A DNA stretch of 64,000 nt from Aeoliella straminimaris (GCF_024054565.1 NZ_JAMXLR010000026.1:362681-426680), one strand, 5' to 3'. Numbered from the stretch's first letter, positions 19,316 through 28,938 are shown. Numbers and translations are program-made. Notes: a model not told the origin generated them from the letters alone.

Positions 19316-19848
19316 CGTAGTAGAAGCCGTAACAGTCGTTGCCCGAACCCGGCCGGTGTCGGCATGCTGACCACCTTCAGCCAGGGCGGCAGAGCTGGAA
19401 TAGGACCTGTAACCTTAGCGCCGACAAACATTTGCGCTAACGGCAGCACCGGCGATTTCGGCATCGCCAGGTTGGCAGTCTGTGCTGCCTATTGTGATTG
19501 TACGTTTTTTGCGAGGGTCTTACGCCGCCTGTTTTTTATACCTAAAATGGTCGTCTTGCCAGGGCAGGCGTTCCCCTGGCATGGGGAGCCCATTCGCTAG
19601 GAAGGCGGTGCTTCGGCGGGGGAAGGTCGGATCGCATCGAGAACGCATAATACTGCGGACCGATCGGTCTGAAGGGGCGACAAAGGCCAAGTTGGTATGC
19701 CCCGCAGCTTTGTTCCGATACCGAAAAAGAGTGCACCTTCGGCTGACGTTGCCTATCCTAGGTGGATAGCCGTTCGACATTCGAAGCCACCCGCCTAACA
19801 TAAAATAACGATGCGGCCACTACGGACCGCATCCCCACGAATCAAACT
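19316..19848. other. Divergent intergenic region of the acyl-ligase locus
   Basis: 533 bp between the thioesterase and acyl-AMP ligase genes. No coding frame I trust. It must hold both divergent promoters. A TAAAAT box at about 19802 close to the ligase gene is a possible -10 element without a clear -35. A small hairpin-like repeat (GATGCGG ... CCGCATC) follows at about 19809-19832. Confidence 0.5.
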
Positions 19849-22071
19849 ATGGCATCCGTTATCCTGCAACGCGCTCGCACGCTCGAGACGATGGTTGACC
19901 TGCTCCGCCAACAGGCGGCCAGGTTCGGCGATCGCACGGCGTACGTTTATCTCGACGAGCAGAACGGCCAGCAGCCCATCAGCTTCCGCGAACTGGACCA
20001 GCGGGCTAAAGCCATTGCCAGTCGCCTGAGTGCGGAACTCGAACTCGGCGAACGCGTGCTGCTGGTTTACCCGGCGGGGCTCGAGTTCATCTCGGCCTTT
20101 TTCGGATGCTTGTATGCTGGCGTGGTGGCTGTGCCGGCCACCTATCCAAAGCCACGTCGCCCGCTGCCGCGGATGGCGAGCATCGCTCGCGACAGCGGGG
20201 CTCGCGTGGCCCTGACCACTCGGCAGACACTCGACACCGTTGATATGTCGCAGCAGGACGAGGTAGTGGCCGCCATGCACTGGATGGCCACCGACGAAGT
20301 ACCGAGCAGCGAAGCGGACGACTGGAATCGGCCGGATATCGACGCCGAACAACTGGCCTTTCTGCAATACACCTCCGGCTCGACCAGCGATCCCAAGGGC
20401 GTGATGGTCAGCCACGGCAACCTGCTCGCTAACCTGGAGGCCATTCGTCAGTCGTTCGGCATCGAAGTCGATCTATCGGGCCGCGAGAAGATTGCCACCG
20501 GTGTGTTCTGGTTGCCCGCCTATCACGACATGGGCCTGATCGGCGGCATCCTCACTCCGTTGTACGTAGGCGGTCGCAGTGTCCTGATGGCGCCCGCGGC
20601 CTTCCTGCAAAAACCGATGCGGTGGCTGGAAGCAATCGACCACTACGAAGCCACCATCAGCGGCGCTCCGAACTTCGCCTACGAGTACTGCGTCAAGCGA
20701 ACCAAACCCGAAGAGCGCGCGAAGCTCGATTTCTCCAACTGGCAGCTTGCCTTCTGCGGGGCCGAACCAATCCGGGCCGAGACGGTGCGCCAATTCACCG
20801 AGGCGTTTGCCGCCAGCCGGTTCCGGCCCGATGCGTTCTACCCGTGCTACGGGTTGGCCGAAAACACGTTGCTGGCCGCTGGCAGCGAACACCGTCGACC
20901 GCCGACCATTTTGCGGGTCGACCGCGCTGCCCTGGCCGAGGGCAACGTGGAGGTTGCCGTCAACGGAAGCAGCGACCACGTGCAGGAACTGGTTGGCTGC
21001 GGCACGGCCCCCGCCCAGCATCGTGTTGAAATCCTCCATCCACTCACCGGTCAGATGTGCCCCGAAGACGTGGTGGGCGAGATCGTGTTGCAGGGGCCCA
21101 GCGTGGCCAAGGGTTACTTCGGCCGCGCCGAAGAGATCAACCGCAACTTCCACGCCCGCGTGCGTGGTATTGAGGGCGAGTTCCTCAGCACAGGCGACCT
21201 GGGCTTCTTCCACCGCGGCGAATTGTTCGTCACCGGGCGGCTGAAGGACGTGATCATCATTCGCGGCCGCAATCACTATCCCCAGGACATCGAAGCCACC
21301 GCCGAATCGGCCCACCCTGCCCTGATGCCGGGTGCCGCGTTCAGCGTGACCGTGGGCGATGAGGAAAAACTGGTGGTGGTCAACCAGATCGACCGCCAAT
21401 TCGACAAAAGCGAGTATTCCAACGTCATCAGCGTGATGCGTCAGGCGGTGGCCGAGCAGCACGAACTTGACGTGCACGCCGTGGTGCTCATCCGGCAATC
21501 GTCGCTGCCGGTTACTTCCAGCGGCAAGGTTCAGCGGTCGCTCACCCGCGACCAGTACATGGAGGGTAAACTGCGTGTCGTTCACGAATGGAAAGCCCCA
21601 GTCCGATCCGCCTCGTCCAACGGTCAAAAGCGAACAGAACAAAACGGGCAAGCTGCTCGCAGCAATCAACTCGTTGGCGACGTCTTTGGTGTCGAGCAAA
21701 CAGCCGAGAGGATCGAGGCCTGGCTGGAAGAATGGCTGGTAGACCGCGTAGGACTCGACCCGGCCGACATCCACCGCGACAAGCCGTTTGCCGAGTTCGG
21801 TGTCGACTCGCTGACGGCCGTGGAACTGAGCCACGAGCTGGAAGAAGAATTCGGCGTGCCGCTACCGCCGATCGTGGCGTGGAACTATCCCACGCCCGCC
21901 GCCCTGTCGCGATACCTGGCCGAGCAATCCATCGGCCAGGACGACGAATCGCCAGCCGCCGTGGAAGAGCCGGAAGCACAAGCGGCCGACGAAGACCTCG
22001 AAGCACTGCTCGCCGAAATCGAGGGGATGAGCGACGAGGAAGCCCAGCGCATGCTGGACGGCGAATCGTAG
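19849..22071 (+). CDS. Fatty-acyl-AMP ligase fused to acyl carrier protein
   Basis: 740 residues. Residues about 1-585 are an adenylate-forming enzyme: YTSGSTSDPKGVMVSHGNL (from Y174), GEFLSTGDLGF, GRLKDVIIIRGRNHYPQDIE and the C-terminal SSGKVQRS lysine motif. The wording YPQDIE and overall pattern fit fatty-acyl-AMP ligases, which load acyl groups onto carrier proteins rather than onto CoA. Residues about 620-700 are a carrier domain with phosphopantetheine site S654 (GVDSLTAVEL). The C-terminus is a short acidic tail. A divergent thioesterase and phosphopantetheinyl transferase supply the editing and activation steps. No polyketide synthase or peptide synthetase is in the window, so the acceptor enzyme is unknown. 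Confidence 0.9.
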   Translation: MASVILQRARTLETMVDLLRQQAARFGDRTAYVYLDEQNGQQPISFRELDQRAKAIASRLSAELELGERVLLVYPAGLEFISAFFGCLYAGVVAVPATYPKPRRPLPRMASIARDSGARVALTTRQTLDTVDMSQQDEVVAAMHWMATDEVPSSEADDWNRPDIDAEQLAFLQYTSGSTSDPKGVMVSHGNLLANLEAIRQSFGIEVDLSGREKIATGVFWLPAYHDMGLIGGILTPLYVGGRSVLMAPAAFLQKPMRWLEAIDHYEATISGAPNFAYEYCVKRTKPEERAKLDFSNWQLAFCGAEPIRAETVRQFTEAFAASRFRPDAFYPCYGLAENTLLAAGSEHRRPPTILRVDRAALAEGNVEVAVNGSSDHVQELVGCGTAPAQHRVEILHPLTGQMCPEDVVGEIVLQGPSVAKGYFGRAEEINRNFHARVRGIEGEFLSTGDLGFFHRGELFVTGRLKDVIIIRGRNHYPQDIEATAESAHPALMPGAAFSVTVGDEEKLVVVNQIDRQFDKSEYSNVISVMRQAVAEQHELDVHAVVLIRQSSLPVTSSGKVQRSLTRDQYMEGKLRVVHEWKAPVRSASSNGQKRTEQNGQAARSNQLVGDVFGVEQTAERIEAWLEEWLVDRVGLDPADIHRDKPFAEFGVDSLTAVELSHELEEEFGVPLPPIVAWNYPTPAALSRYLAEQSIGQDDESPAAVEEPEAQAADEDLEALLAEIEGMSDEEAQRMLDGES

Positions 22072-22086
22072 TTCGAAGCGACCCGA

Positions 22087-22599
22087 CTAATTCGCTATCG
22101 ACTGTCGCACGTCGATTTTCAAATCCCTTACGTCTTTGGCACGTATATTTCTTGAAGGGCCGATCGCGTTTCTTGGCGCGACCCCAGTCAGCACCCCCTC
22201 GTATCGGACACCGTCAACCTCGTATCTCGCCGGACCGGAAAGCACACAGTCGCCATTAGGCAAGATGTCCTCCACGGTGGCCATGATGGTAGGAACCAAC
22301 CTTTTCCCACCAGGGATTCGCCGCATTTCACTCGTGACCCCCGGATTCTGAATAGGACTCGCAAAGTACACCACCAAGGCATCGTTTTGGCGGATCAGTC
22401 GGAGGTCGCTGGGGCGCATTGGCGGTGCCAACCGCTCTTCCAACTTGGCAATCCGAGCCTGCAACTGCTCGGCCAGCGACTTCAGTTCGGCTAGCTCTGT
22501 ACGCAGCGCCACGTGGTCCGCTGGCTGCTCGGCATGCAGAGCCCCAGCGGCCGTGAGTACGATCAGGCAGGTGCTGGCAACTAGTCGAATTCGAGACAT
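22087..22599 (-). CDS. Exported coiled-coil protein with FlgH-like C-terminal region
   Basis: 170 residues. A signal peptide (MSRIRLVASTCLIVLTAAGALHA) is followed by a short coiled-coil (RTELAELKSLAEQLQARI) and a C-terminal region. There, ATVEDILPNGDCVLSG, the following GVLTGVAP and the final VRDLKIDVR resemble the last part of the flagellar L-ring protein FlgH (TV-x-VLPNGNL-x-x-xG, then SG-V-P and ADARIEY). It is shorter than FlgH (about 230 residues) and lacks its central part. A real L-ring function is doubtful and the similarity needs a profile search. The ATG at 22599 has GGAGG nine bases upstream. Confidence 0.6.
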   Translation of the reverse strand: MSRIRLVASTCLIVLTAAGALHAEQPADHVALRTELAELKSLAEQLQARIAKLEERLAPPMRPSDLRLIRQNDALVVYFASPIQNPGVTSEMRRIPGGKRLVPTIMATVEDILPNGDCVLSGPARYEVDGVRYEGVLTGVAPRNAIGPSRNIRAKDVRDLKIDVRQSIAN

Positions 22600-22830
22600 A
22601 GCCAGGGGCCTCCAGGTCAAAATGGTGGATAAATAGCGCGGCGCAGGGTAGCAAACGCCCAGCGGGCCGAGCAACGTCAATCCGCCTGGTCGCCAGGTGG
22701 ACAACCGGTCCGCCCCGGCTATCAAATCTGGAGGAATCTTGGCAAAATGCAGTGCCCCGAGGGCGTGGCGGCGCGCCCCTGACACCTTTGCTCGCCAACC
22801 TGTGGTGGACCTTCCTTGGGCACTTTCTCG

Positions 22831-23781
22831 ATGCAAGACATCAAACTATTTAGCGGTACCGCGAACCCCGAACTCAGCAAGCAAATTGCCGACTATCTGG
22901 GCGTGCCGCTCGGCAAGGTGTCGCTCGGCCGGTTTCCCGACGGCGAGATCTCCTGCAAGATCGACGAAGACATCCGCGGCCGCGACATCTTCCTCATCCA
23001 GCCCACCTGCCCTCCGGTGAATGAGAACCTCATGGAACTGTTGATCATGATCGACAGTTGCTTGCGGGCGAGTGCCGAACGTATCACGGCCGTCATCCCC
23101 TACTACGGCTATGCCCGCCAGGACCGCAAGGACGAAGGCCGCGTGCCGATCACTGCCAAGTTGGTGGCGAACCTGATCACCCGGGCCGGCGCCGATCGTG
23201 TGCTGACCATGGACCTGCACGCCGCGCAGATTCAAGGCTTCTTCGACGTACCGGTCGATCACCTGTACGCCGCGCCCGTGCTGAACCAACACTTCCTGGA
23301 CTCAGACATCGACCTCGACGAAATCGTGATCGTCAGTCCCGATGAAGGCAGCATCAAACGCGCCTTGGGGCACTCGAAGCGACTCGGTGGCGAAGTAGCG
23401 ATCATCGACAAGCGCCGCACCAGCGCCGAAACCACCGTGCAGGCCAACCTGCTGGGCGGTGCCGTCGAAGGCAAAGTGGCCCTGTTGTTCGACGACATGA
23501 TCTCCACCGCCGGCTCGATCTGCGGCGCCGCGCAAGTGCTGCACGACTTCGGCGCGAAAGAAATCCATGTTGGTATCACGCACGCGGTGTTCTGCGGCCC
23601 GGCACTCGACCGCTTGTCGAACGCTAACCTCACGAGCCTGGTATGCACCAACTCCATCCCGCTGAGCACCGAAGTCCGCGAGCGGCTGCCACAATTGGTC
23701 ACGCTGCCAGTCGACCAACTCGTGGGCGACGCCATCAAGGCGATTCACCGGAACGAGTCGGTGAGTAAGTTGTTCCGGTAG
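22831..23781 (+). CDS. prs: Ribose-phosphate pyrophosphokinase
   Basis: 316 residues, full length for the bacterial family. It makes PRPP from ribose-5-phosphate and ATP for nucleotide, His and Trp synthesis. Motifs: FPDGEI, YYGYARQDRK, VLTMDLHAAQIQGFF and the PRPP-binding VALLFDDMISTAGS. The ATG at 22831 gives the usual MQDIKLFSG start; a TTG at 22816 is possible. The upstream neighbour is divergent and the region downstream is a long non-coding stretch. Confidence 0.95.
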   Translation: MQDIKLFSGTANPELSKQIADYLGVPLGKVSLGRFPDGEISCKIDEDIRGRDIFLIQPTCPPVNENLMELLIMIDSCLRASAERITAVIPYYGYARQDRKDEGRVPITAKLVANLITRAGADRVLTMDLHAAQIQGFFDVPVDHLYAAPVLNQHFLDSDIDLDEIVIVSPDEGSIKRALGHSKRLGGEVAIIDKRRTSAETTVQANLLGGAVEGKVALLFDDMISTAGSICGAAQVLHDFGAKEIHVGITHAVFCGPALDRLSNANLTSLVCTNSIPLSTEVRERLPQLVTLPVDQLVGDAIKAIHRNESVSKLFR

Positions 23782-23894
23782 CAGCAGGTTAAAGCTTCGA
23801 TCCGCAGCGAATGGTCCCTCTAGCCGGACCGCCACGCGGTCCGCGAGAACCTCTCGAGACCAACGTTGTCCCAGACCGGAGCCGAGTGCCGCTC

Positions 23895-24300
23895 ACTGTT
23901 TTGGGACCAGTTCTACGTTGCGAATCCGTGGTCCCAAAACTCCCACCGTTTTGGTTCCACCCTAGTGGTGAAAACCCTGGTTTTACTGGCCAAACCATGC
24001 GAAGGAGGGAACAGAATCCTCCGCGTTGTTCTCCGCATGTTCGGTGAGTTGTACCAATACTCGGCCAGTTGAACCAAAACTCTTCGGCCAGACGGCGAAG
24101 GGCAAGCCCGAGCCTCACCTGCTCAGCACGAACCAACAGCGCGCCCCTCCAGCGCAGCCCCCAGGCCTACAACTTACAGCCCAGAGCCTACAGCCCAATC
24201 CAAATTGCCAAACAGCCGAGCGAACCTATCGCCACCCCCACATTGGACCAGATCGCCGCGCGATTTCTACAGCGATTATTTTACACCGGCTGTTTTACCA
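23895..24300 (+). repeat. Interspersed non-coding repeat, copy A
   Basis: This is one of four recognisable copies of an intergenic repeat. Shared landmarks in order: GGTCCCAAAACTCCCACCGTTTTGG; the 15-mer GCGTTGTTCTCCGCA at 24023-24037; a GAGTTG...CCAATACT block; a variable middle; ATTGGACCA at 24242; and GCGATTATTTTACAC at 24272-24286. No coding frame is conserved between copies. It lies between prs and the STN-domain gene, and its end is about 150 bp before that start codon. Boundaries are estimates. Confidence 0.75.
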
Positions 24301-24457
24301 TCTACGACGCAAGGTCCCGGTAGTCGGACTGGCAAGAATTCGGACCACACGACTCGGCACTTTACTGGAGTTGAAGTTTCACATCGAGCAGCCGAGGGGG
24401 TGTATGATTTAAACATCGGCCCTTATTCGATTGGTGACCCCTCGGGGAGATGTACCC

Positions 24458-25528
24458 GTGAAGTACGCTAAAGTCGCATGCGTGAGTTTGCTGCTGTTTG
24501 CTGGCTGTTGGCTCTCAGGCCATGACTCGGTACGGGCTCAGGATGATCCGTCTGATGATAATTCGTTTGAGGCGCTTATCGACCAGATTTTCGACCGCTA
24601 TTCCGTCGATGATTCGGATGCGCCCCCCGAAGCGGAAGTGCGACCTTTTCCAGGCAAGCTTTCCCGAGTGCTTGGTCATCAGCAAGTATTCGACAAGAGT
24701 CTTGCCGAGCGATTTGGAGTCTCAGGGCTATACAGCGATGCGAGAGAAGATTGGCCGGAGTCGCAGGTGATTTGGGCTTCGCCAGAGGTAGACAAGCTAC
24801 AACGCTTGCTGGCGCAGCCACTGAAAAAGGAAGGCTTCCAGTTCAAGGATATGCCATTGTCGGAAGTGGCCGACTTCGTCAGAAAAGAGTACGGGCTTAA
24901 GGTACAGCTAGACCCTTCATCTTTCGATGACCTGGGGCTTTCAGAAGACGAAAAGCTCGATGCAAACTTGAGCGAGATGTCGCTAGGCGCGGCGCTGAAG
25001 CTCACGCTGCACGAGGTCGAATTAACTTACATTCTCGTGCACGATACGGTGGTGATTGCCAGTGAGGATGAATCTTTCGCCTGGCCTTTGGTCGGAATCT
25101 ATCCTGTCGGCGACCTGCTCGAAGTAAAGCAGGGGGCTGCCTCTTCCGCCAAGACACGGGGCCTTGCTCAATACCCGGAAGATATCGCTCATCTTATCGA
25201 GATTATCCAGGCCACCTGCTGTGTGGATGGCTGGGGAGGCGACGACGGATACATCGCAGCGATGCAGCCCAACTTGCTCATCGTCAGGCACCGCGAGGAA
25301 GTGCACCAGGAGATCCAAAATCTTCTCTCGGCGTTAAGGCTAGCCAGGCAACATCGGTTCGCGCTGCCTTTAGAGTCTCGGGAGAATGGCAAGCGTTCTG
25401 GGACTCGTGCCCAACGCAAGGAGAAGCCGAAACAAAGCAGCAAAGCTGTGGAAGGCGGTGGAGGTGGTTTCGGTGGGGGTGACGGTAGACTCGGCGGCGA
25501 AGATTTCGGCGGTGGCGGGGCGTTCTAG
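24458..25528 (+). CDS. Exported STN-domain protein with Gly-rich tail
   Basis: 356 residues from a GTG with GGGGAG upstream. The N-terminus is a signal peptide with a lipobox-like LLFAGC, so it may be a lipoprotein or be cleaved near VRA-QDD. About residues 130-200 (PLSEVADFVRKEYGLKVQLD, then MSLGAALKLTLHEVELTYIL) resemble the short secretin/TonB N-terminal (STN) domain that planctomycete proteins use without a secretin barrel. The C-terminus is a basic linker and a glycine-rich tail (GGGGGFGGGDG). The role is unknown; STN domains mediate protein contacts at the outer membrane. Base composition is more AT-rich than the neighbouring housekeeping genes. Confidence 0.7.
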   Translation: MKYAKVACVSLLLFAGCWLSGHDSVRAQDDPSDDNSFEALIDQIFDRYSVDDSDAPPEAEVRPFPGKLSRVLGHQQVFDKSLAERFGVSGLYSDAREDWPESQVIWASPEVDKLQRLLAQPLKKEGFQFKDMPLSEVADFVRKEYGLKVQLDPSSFDDLGLSEDEKLDANLSEMSLGAALKLTLHEVELTYILVHDTVVIASEDESFAWPLVGIYPVGDLLEVKQGAASSAKTRGLAQYPEDIAHLIEIIQATCCVDGWGGDDGYIAAMQPNLLIVRHREEVHQEIQNLLSALRLARQHRFALPLESRENGKRSGTRAQRKEKPKQSSKAVEGGGGGFGGGDGRLGGEDFGGGGAF

Positions 25529-26032
25529 TAAGTTCGGCGAAGCTCTGGCTCAGTTGCCGTAACAGCACAAGCTCGTCGCGGCCTACGACGCTCCTTCGCG
25601 CCTTTGCGTGAGAAATCGCCCGTGCCGGACCTACGCGGGGGCTTGTTTCAGCCAGAGGTTGCTGTGCTCTTTCGTTCGGCCGTTTCTGAGCTTGGTCGGC
25701 GAGATTCCCACGTTTGCAATGCTGTTCTACCTGCAAAGCCAGATTCTTAGGTCGCCTAGGCTCCTTCCGGTTTACACGACTCGCCCCCACTCGTGCCGCC
25801 TTCCCCGGCGATTTCCCGGTCAAAACCACCCCAATACGGCCATCCGGCCCGCGGGGCCGGCCGATTCTACCCAGGCCGCCCAAAATGACCCGAAATTCAC
25901 CTCGGGGACCGCTTGCAATCTCGGCCAAAACTCGCAAAATGAGGGATTCTGCCAATTCAATTCGGGCGGACCCTCTGGGCGGCAATCGCTGCATGCCCGG
26001 GAACGGGGCGGCCCGCTTGTGAGAACGCCAAG
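25529..26032. other. Intergenic region before the rplY-dnaB run
   Basis: 504 bp with no trusted coding frame. It presumably contains the promoter of the ribosomal-protein/replication cluster. No terminator with a T-run or recognisable leader structure was found. Confidence 0.45.
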
Positions 26033-26671
26033 ATGTCTGAAACACTGAACGTCAAGAAACGCGAGAAACTCGGCACACGGGCGAGCGACCGCCTCCGCTC
26101 CGAAGGCCTTTGCCCCGCCGTGCTGTATGGCCACAACGAGCCTTCGGTAAGCTTGGCCGTGCCGTACGAAGAGCTGTCGACCACGCTCCGCCACGGCGCT
26201 AAGATTGTGCAACTGGCCGGCGACGAAAAGGGCCAGGCGCTGCTGCAGGACCTGCAGTGGGACACTTTTGGCCGCTACGTGCTGCACGCCGACCTATTGC
26301 GGGTCGCGGCTGGCGAACGAGTACACGTTGAGATCCCCGTCGAAGCCAAGGGGCAGGCCCCCGGCGAAGACGAAGGCGGCATGATGACCTGGGTAAACCA
26401 CTCGGTGGAAATCGAGGTCACGCCGGCGAACGTTCCTGAGAAGCTGCACATCGATCTGGCCAATGTCCACCTGGGCGACACCGTGACCGCTTCGGCCGTG
26501 ATCGACCTGCCCGAGGGTGCGAAGCTGCTGACCGACGCCGATCGGGTGCTGCTGAATTGCGTCGCCCCGCTGGCCGAAGAGCCTGAGGAAGAAGAAGCCC
26601 TGGGCACCACCGGCGCCGAACCAGAATTGGTTGGCCAGAAGCCCGAGGACGAGGAAAGTTCGGAAGAATAA
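26033..26671 (+). CDS. rplY: 50S ribosomal protein L25, CTC form
   Basis: 212 residues. The N-terminal half is the 5S rRNA-binding L25 domain (KREKLGTRASDRLRSEGLCPAVLYG) and the C-terminal half is the TL5/CTC domain (VEIEVTPANVPEKLHIDLA). An acidic tail (EEPEEEEALG ... EDEESSEE) extends past the core. It is the first gene of the rplY-pth-rpsF-ssb-rplI-dnaB run. Confidence 0.93.
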   Translation: MSETLNVKKREKLGTRASDRLRSEGLCPAVLYGHNEPSVSLAVPYEELSTTLRHGAKIVQLAGDEKGQALLQDLQWDTFGRYVLHADLLRVAAGERVHVEIPVEAKGQAPGEDEGGMMTWVNHSVEIEVTPANVPEKLHIDLANVHLGDTVTASAVIDLPEGAKLLTDADRVLLNCVAPLAEEPEEEEALGTTGAEPELVGQKPEDEESSEE

Positions 26672-26727
26672 CACACGCCACCCGGTTGGGAGAACCGACC
26701 AGTGGTTAGCGGGGATAGCTGACAACC

Positions 26728-27285
26728 ATGAAGATGATCGTGGGGCTCGGCAACCCCGGCAAGAAGTACGACAACACGAGACACAACGTAGGATTTGAGT
26801 TAATCGGCGAACTGGCCAAACGCTGGCAAGCCGATAGGTTTCGCGACAAGCACCAGTCGCAATTGGCCGAGATCGCCCTGGCCGGCGAGAAGGTTCTGCT
26901 GGTGGCCCCGCAAACCTTTATGAACCTGTCCGGCGTTTCGGTTCGCTTGGCGGCCGACTTTTACAAGCTGCCACCCTCCGATTTGCTGGTAGTTTGCGAC
27001 GACTTTAACCTGCCACTGGGCACGCTCCGCATGCGGACCAAGGGCTCGGCCGGCGGGCAAAATGGACTGGACAACATCATCCAGCAACTGGGCACCCAAG
27101 ACTTTGCCCGGCTGCGAATCGGCATCGGACCGGTGCCGGAGCGGTGGAGTACAGTCGACTTCGTCCTGGGCAAGTTTGCCCGCGACGAACAGGAACTGGC
27201 CGACCAAACCATCCGCCGAACCGCCGATGCGGTAGAATGCTGGGTGCGGCAAGGTCCGACCGCCGCGATGAACCAGTTTAACTAA
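26728..27285 (+). CDS. pth: Peptidyl-tRNA hydrolase
   Basis: 185 residues. It releases peptides from drop-off peptidyl-tRNAs. Motifs: IVGLGNPGKKYDNTRHNVGF (with the catalytic His in TRHNVG), PQTFMNLSG, VVCDDFNLPLG (Asp partner) and GSAGGQNGLDNI. The gene lies 56 bp after rplY, an arrangement conserved in many bacteria. Confidence 0.95.
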   Translation: MKMIVGLGNPGKKYDNTRHNVGFELIGELAKRWQADRFRDKHQSQLAEIALAGEKVLLVAPQTFMNLSGVSVRLAADFYKLPPSDLLVVCDDFNLPLGTLRMRTKGSAGGQNGLDNIIQQLGTQDFARLRIGIGPVPERWSTVDFVLGKFARDEQELADQTIRRTADAVECWVRQGPTAAMNQFN

Positions 27286-27326
27286 GATACCCAACGCCCC
27301 CACTGACTCCCCACGGAGACGCAAAA

Positions 27327-27722
27327 TTGTCCACCCAAGTTTACGAAGGCCTGTTCCTCTTCGACGCCAATAAGTTTGCCCGCGACCAGCAGGGTCTTCC
27401 TGCCGAAGTTGAGCAAATGGTTGTCGATGGTGGCGGCGAGGTTGTCGTCAGTCGACTGTGGGAAGAACGCCGCTTGGCCTACCCGATCAAGGGCCAGCGG
27501 AAGGGCACCTACTGGCTGATTTACTTCCGCAGCCCCACGGACGCCATCACCCCGCTGAACCGCAAGTGCGAACTGCACGACGGCGTACTGCGTCAGCTGG
27601 TGCTGAAGATTCACCCCAGCCTGGTCGAGCCGATCCTGGCTCACGCCCAGGGCACCGGCCAGCCGGAAGAAGAGCCCTCCGAGGAAGAAGCCGGCGAACC
27701 GGTCGCCGCTGGAGCCGAATAA
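27327..27722 (+). CDS. rpsF: 30S ribosomal protein S6
   Basis: 131 residues. It starts at TTG (27327) after CGGAG. S6 fold: YEGLFLFDANKFARD, then LWEERRLAYPIKGQRKGTYWLIYF. The C-terminal extension is acidic and Pro/Glu-rich (GQPEEEPSEEEAGEP). ssb follows, as in the common rpsF-ssb gene order. Confidence 0.92.
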   Translation: MSTQVYEGLFLFDANKFARDQQGLPAEVEQMVVDGGGEVVVSRLWEERRLAYPIKGQRKGTYWLIYFRSPTDAITPLNRKCELHDGVLRQLVLKIHPSLVEPILAHAQGTGQPEEEPSEEEAGEPVAAGAE

Positions 27723-27848
27723 TCCGCGGCCCAATCGCCGGTCGTTCCGCCAGCCGGGCAAACTGCTTGCTGGTCGAAAGTCGATCGGGTAGACTTGGCC
27801 CATCGGTTCAAATGTACAGATACTCCTTCCCCACGGACGAGGCACAGC

Positions 27849-28307
27849 ATGGCAAGCTTTAATCGAGTGATTCTGGTCGGAAACCTGACCCGCGATCCCG
27901 AGCTGCGCTACCTGCCGAGCGGAACCGCGGTGGCCGAGATTGGCATGGCCGTCAACGAGCGGGTGAAGAAGAACGACCAGTGGACAGACGAGGTCAACTT
28001 CTTCGACGTCACCCTGTGGGGTCGCACCGCGGAAGTGGCCAACGAGTACCTGAGCAAGGGCTCGCCCCTGCTGATCGAAGGCCGCCTGAAGTACGACACT
28101 TGGGAGAAGGACGGCCAAAAGCGCTCGAAGGTGAAGATCATCGGCGAGAAGATGCAAATGCTCAGTGGTGGTGGTGGCGGAGGAGGCGGCGGCGGTGGCC
28201 GCAGTGCCCCCCAACGCCAGCCGGCCGCCAGCAAGTCAAGCGGCTCGGGCTACGACGACTACTCGTCCCCGCCCAGCATGCCTCCGGACGACGAAATCCC
28301 GTTCTAG
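27849..28307 (+). CDS. ssb: Single-stranded DNA-binding protein
   Basis: 152 residues. OB-fold: [21 protein letters not shown], then [22 protein letters not shown] Gly-rich linker is followed by the conserved acidic tip DDEIPF, which recruits DNA-metabolism partners. It coats single-stranded DNA during replication and repair. The ATG at 27849 is chosen because it begins the OB-fold; an in-frame start 54 bp upstream is less likely. Confidence 0.95.
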   Translation: MASFNRVILVGNLTRDPELRYLPSGTAVAEIGMAVNERVKKNDQWTDEVNFFDVTLWGRTAEVANEYLSKGSPLLIEGRLKYDTWEKDGQKRSKVKIIGEKMQMLSGGGGGGGGGGGRSAPQRQPAASKSSGSGYDDYSSPPSMPPDDEIPF

Positions 28308-28413
28308 GTGGCAAACCCCTCGAGTGGCAAACCCAGCCAAGCCAAAACAGAAGGTGTCCTGACGGGCCCTGCTTACAAGAAATACAACTGAACCCGCAAC
28401 CGACCAACCAGCC

Positions 28414-28938
28414 ATGCAAACCAAAGTCAAGCGTAAGAACAAGGGATTCAAGCGTCTTCCCACCGGCCCCCACGGTGGCGTTCAGCTGCTGTTGATCCAG
28501 TCGGTTCCCGACTTGGGTAAGCAGGGCGAAGTGGTTGAGGTAAAGCGTGGCTACGCACTGAATTATCTCATTCCTCAAGGCCTGGCAACCGTCGCTACCG
28601 AGCATCACCAACGGATGGTCGATAAGCATAAGGTCAAGCTACAGCAAATCGAGCTCGCCCGTCAGGCCGAGCTGCGAAGCTACGCTGCCGAAATCGCCAA
28701 GCAAAGCGTTACTATCGAGGCCAATGCCACCGAGGATGGCCATCTGTACGGTAGCGTTGGCGCCGCCGAGATTGTTGCCGCTCTGAAGAAGAACGACATC
28801 AATCTCCATGCCGATCAAATTCGTCTCGAAGGCGTCCTGAAGGAACTGGGCCTCTACACCGTGAAGGTCCGCCTCTCCTCTGCGGTCGAAGGCGAAGTGA
28901 AGGTGTGGGTGGTGCCGACCGTCGCCGCCGACGAGTAA
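28414..28938 (+). CDS. rplI: 50S ribosomal protein L9
   Basis: 174 residues. The L9 signature is LGKQGEVVEVKRGYALNYLIPQGLA. It carries an N-terminal extension of about 22 basic residues (MQTKVKRKNKGFKRLPTG) before the usual start. The connecting helix and the C-terminal RNA-binding domain are present. It lies between ssb and dnaB; no rpsR is present between ssb and rplI. Confidence 0.93.
   Translation: MQTKVKRKNKGFKRLPTGPHGGVQLLLIQSVPDLGKQGEVVEVKRGYALNYLIPQGLATVATEHHQRMVDKHKVKLQQIELARQAELRSYAAEIAKQSVTIEANATEDGHLYGSVGAAEIVAALKKNDINLHADQIRLEGVLKELGLYTVKVRLSSAVEGEVKVWVVPTVAADE

Noticed and set aside
20473..21834. 453-residue minus-strand frame opposite the acyl-AMP ligase
   Set aside because: The plus strand carries all adenylation motifs.
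24026..24412. Short open frames within repeat copies
   Set aside because: The frames are not conserved between repeat copies A, C and D.
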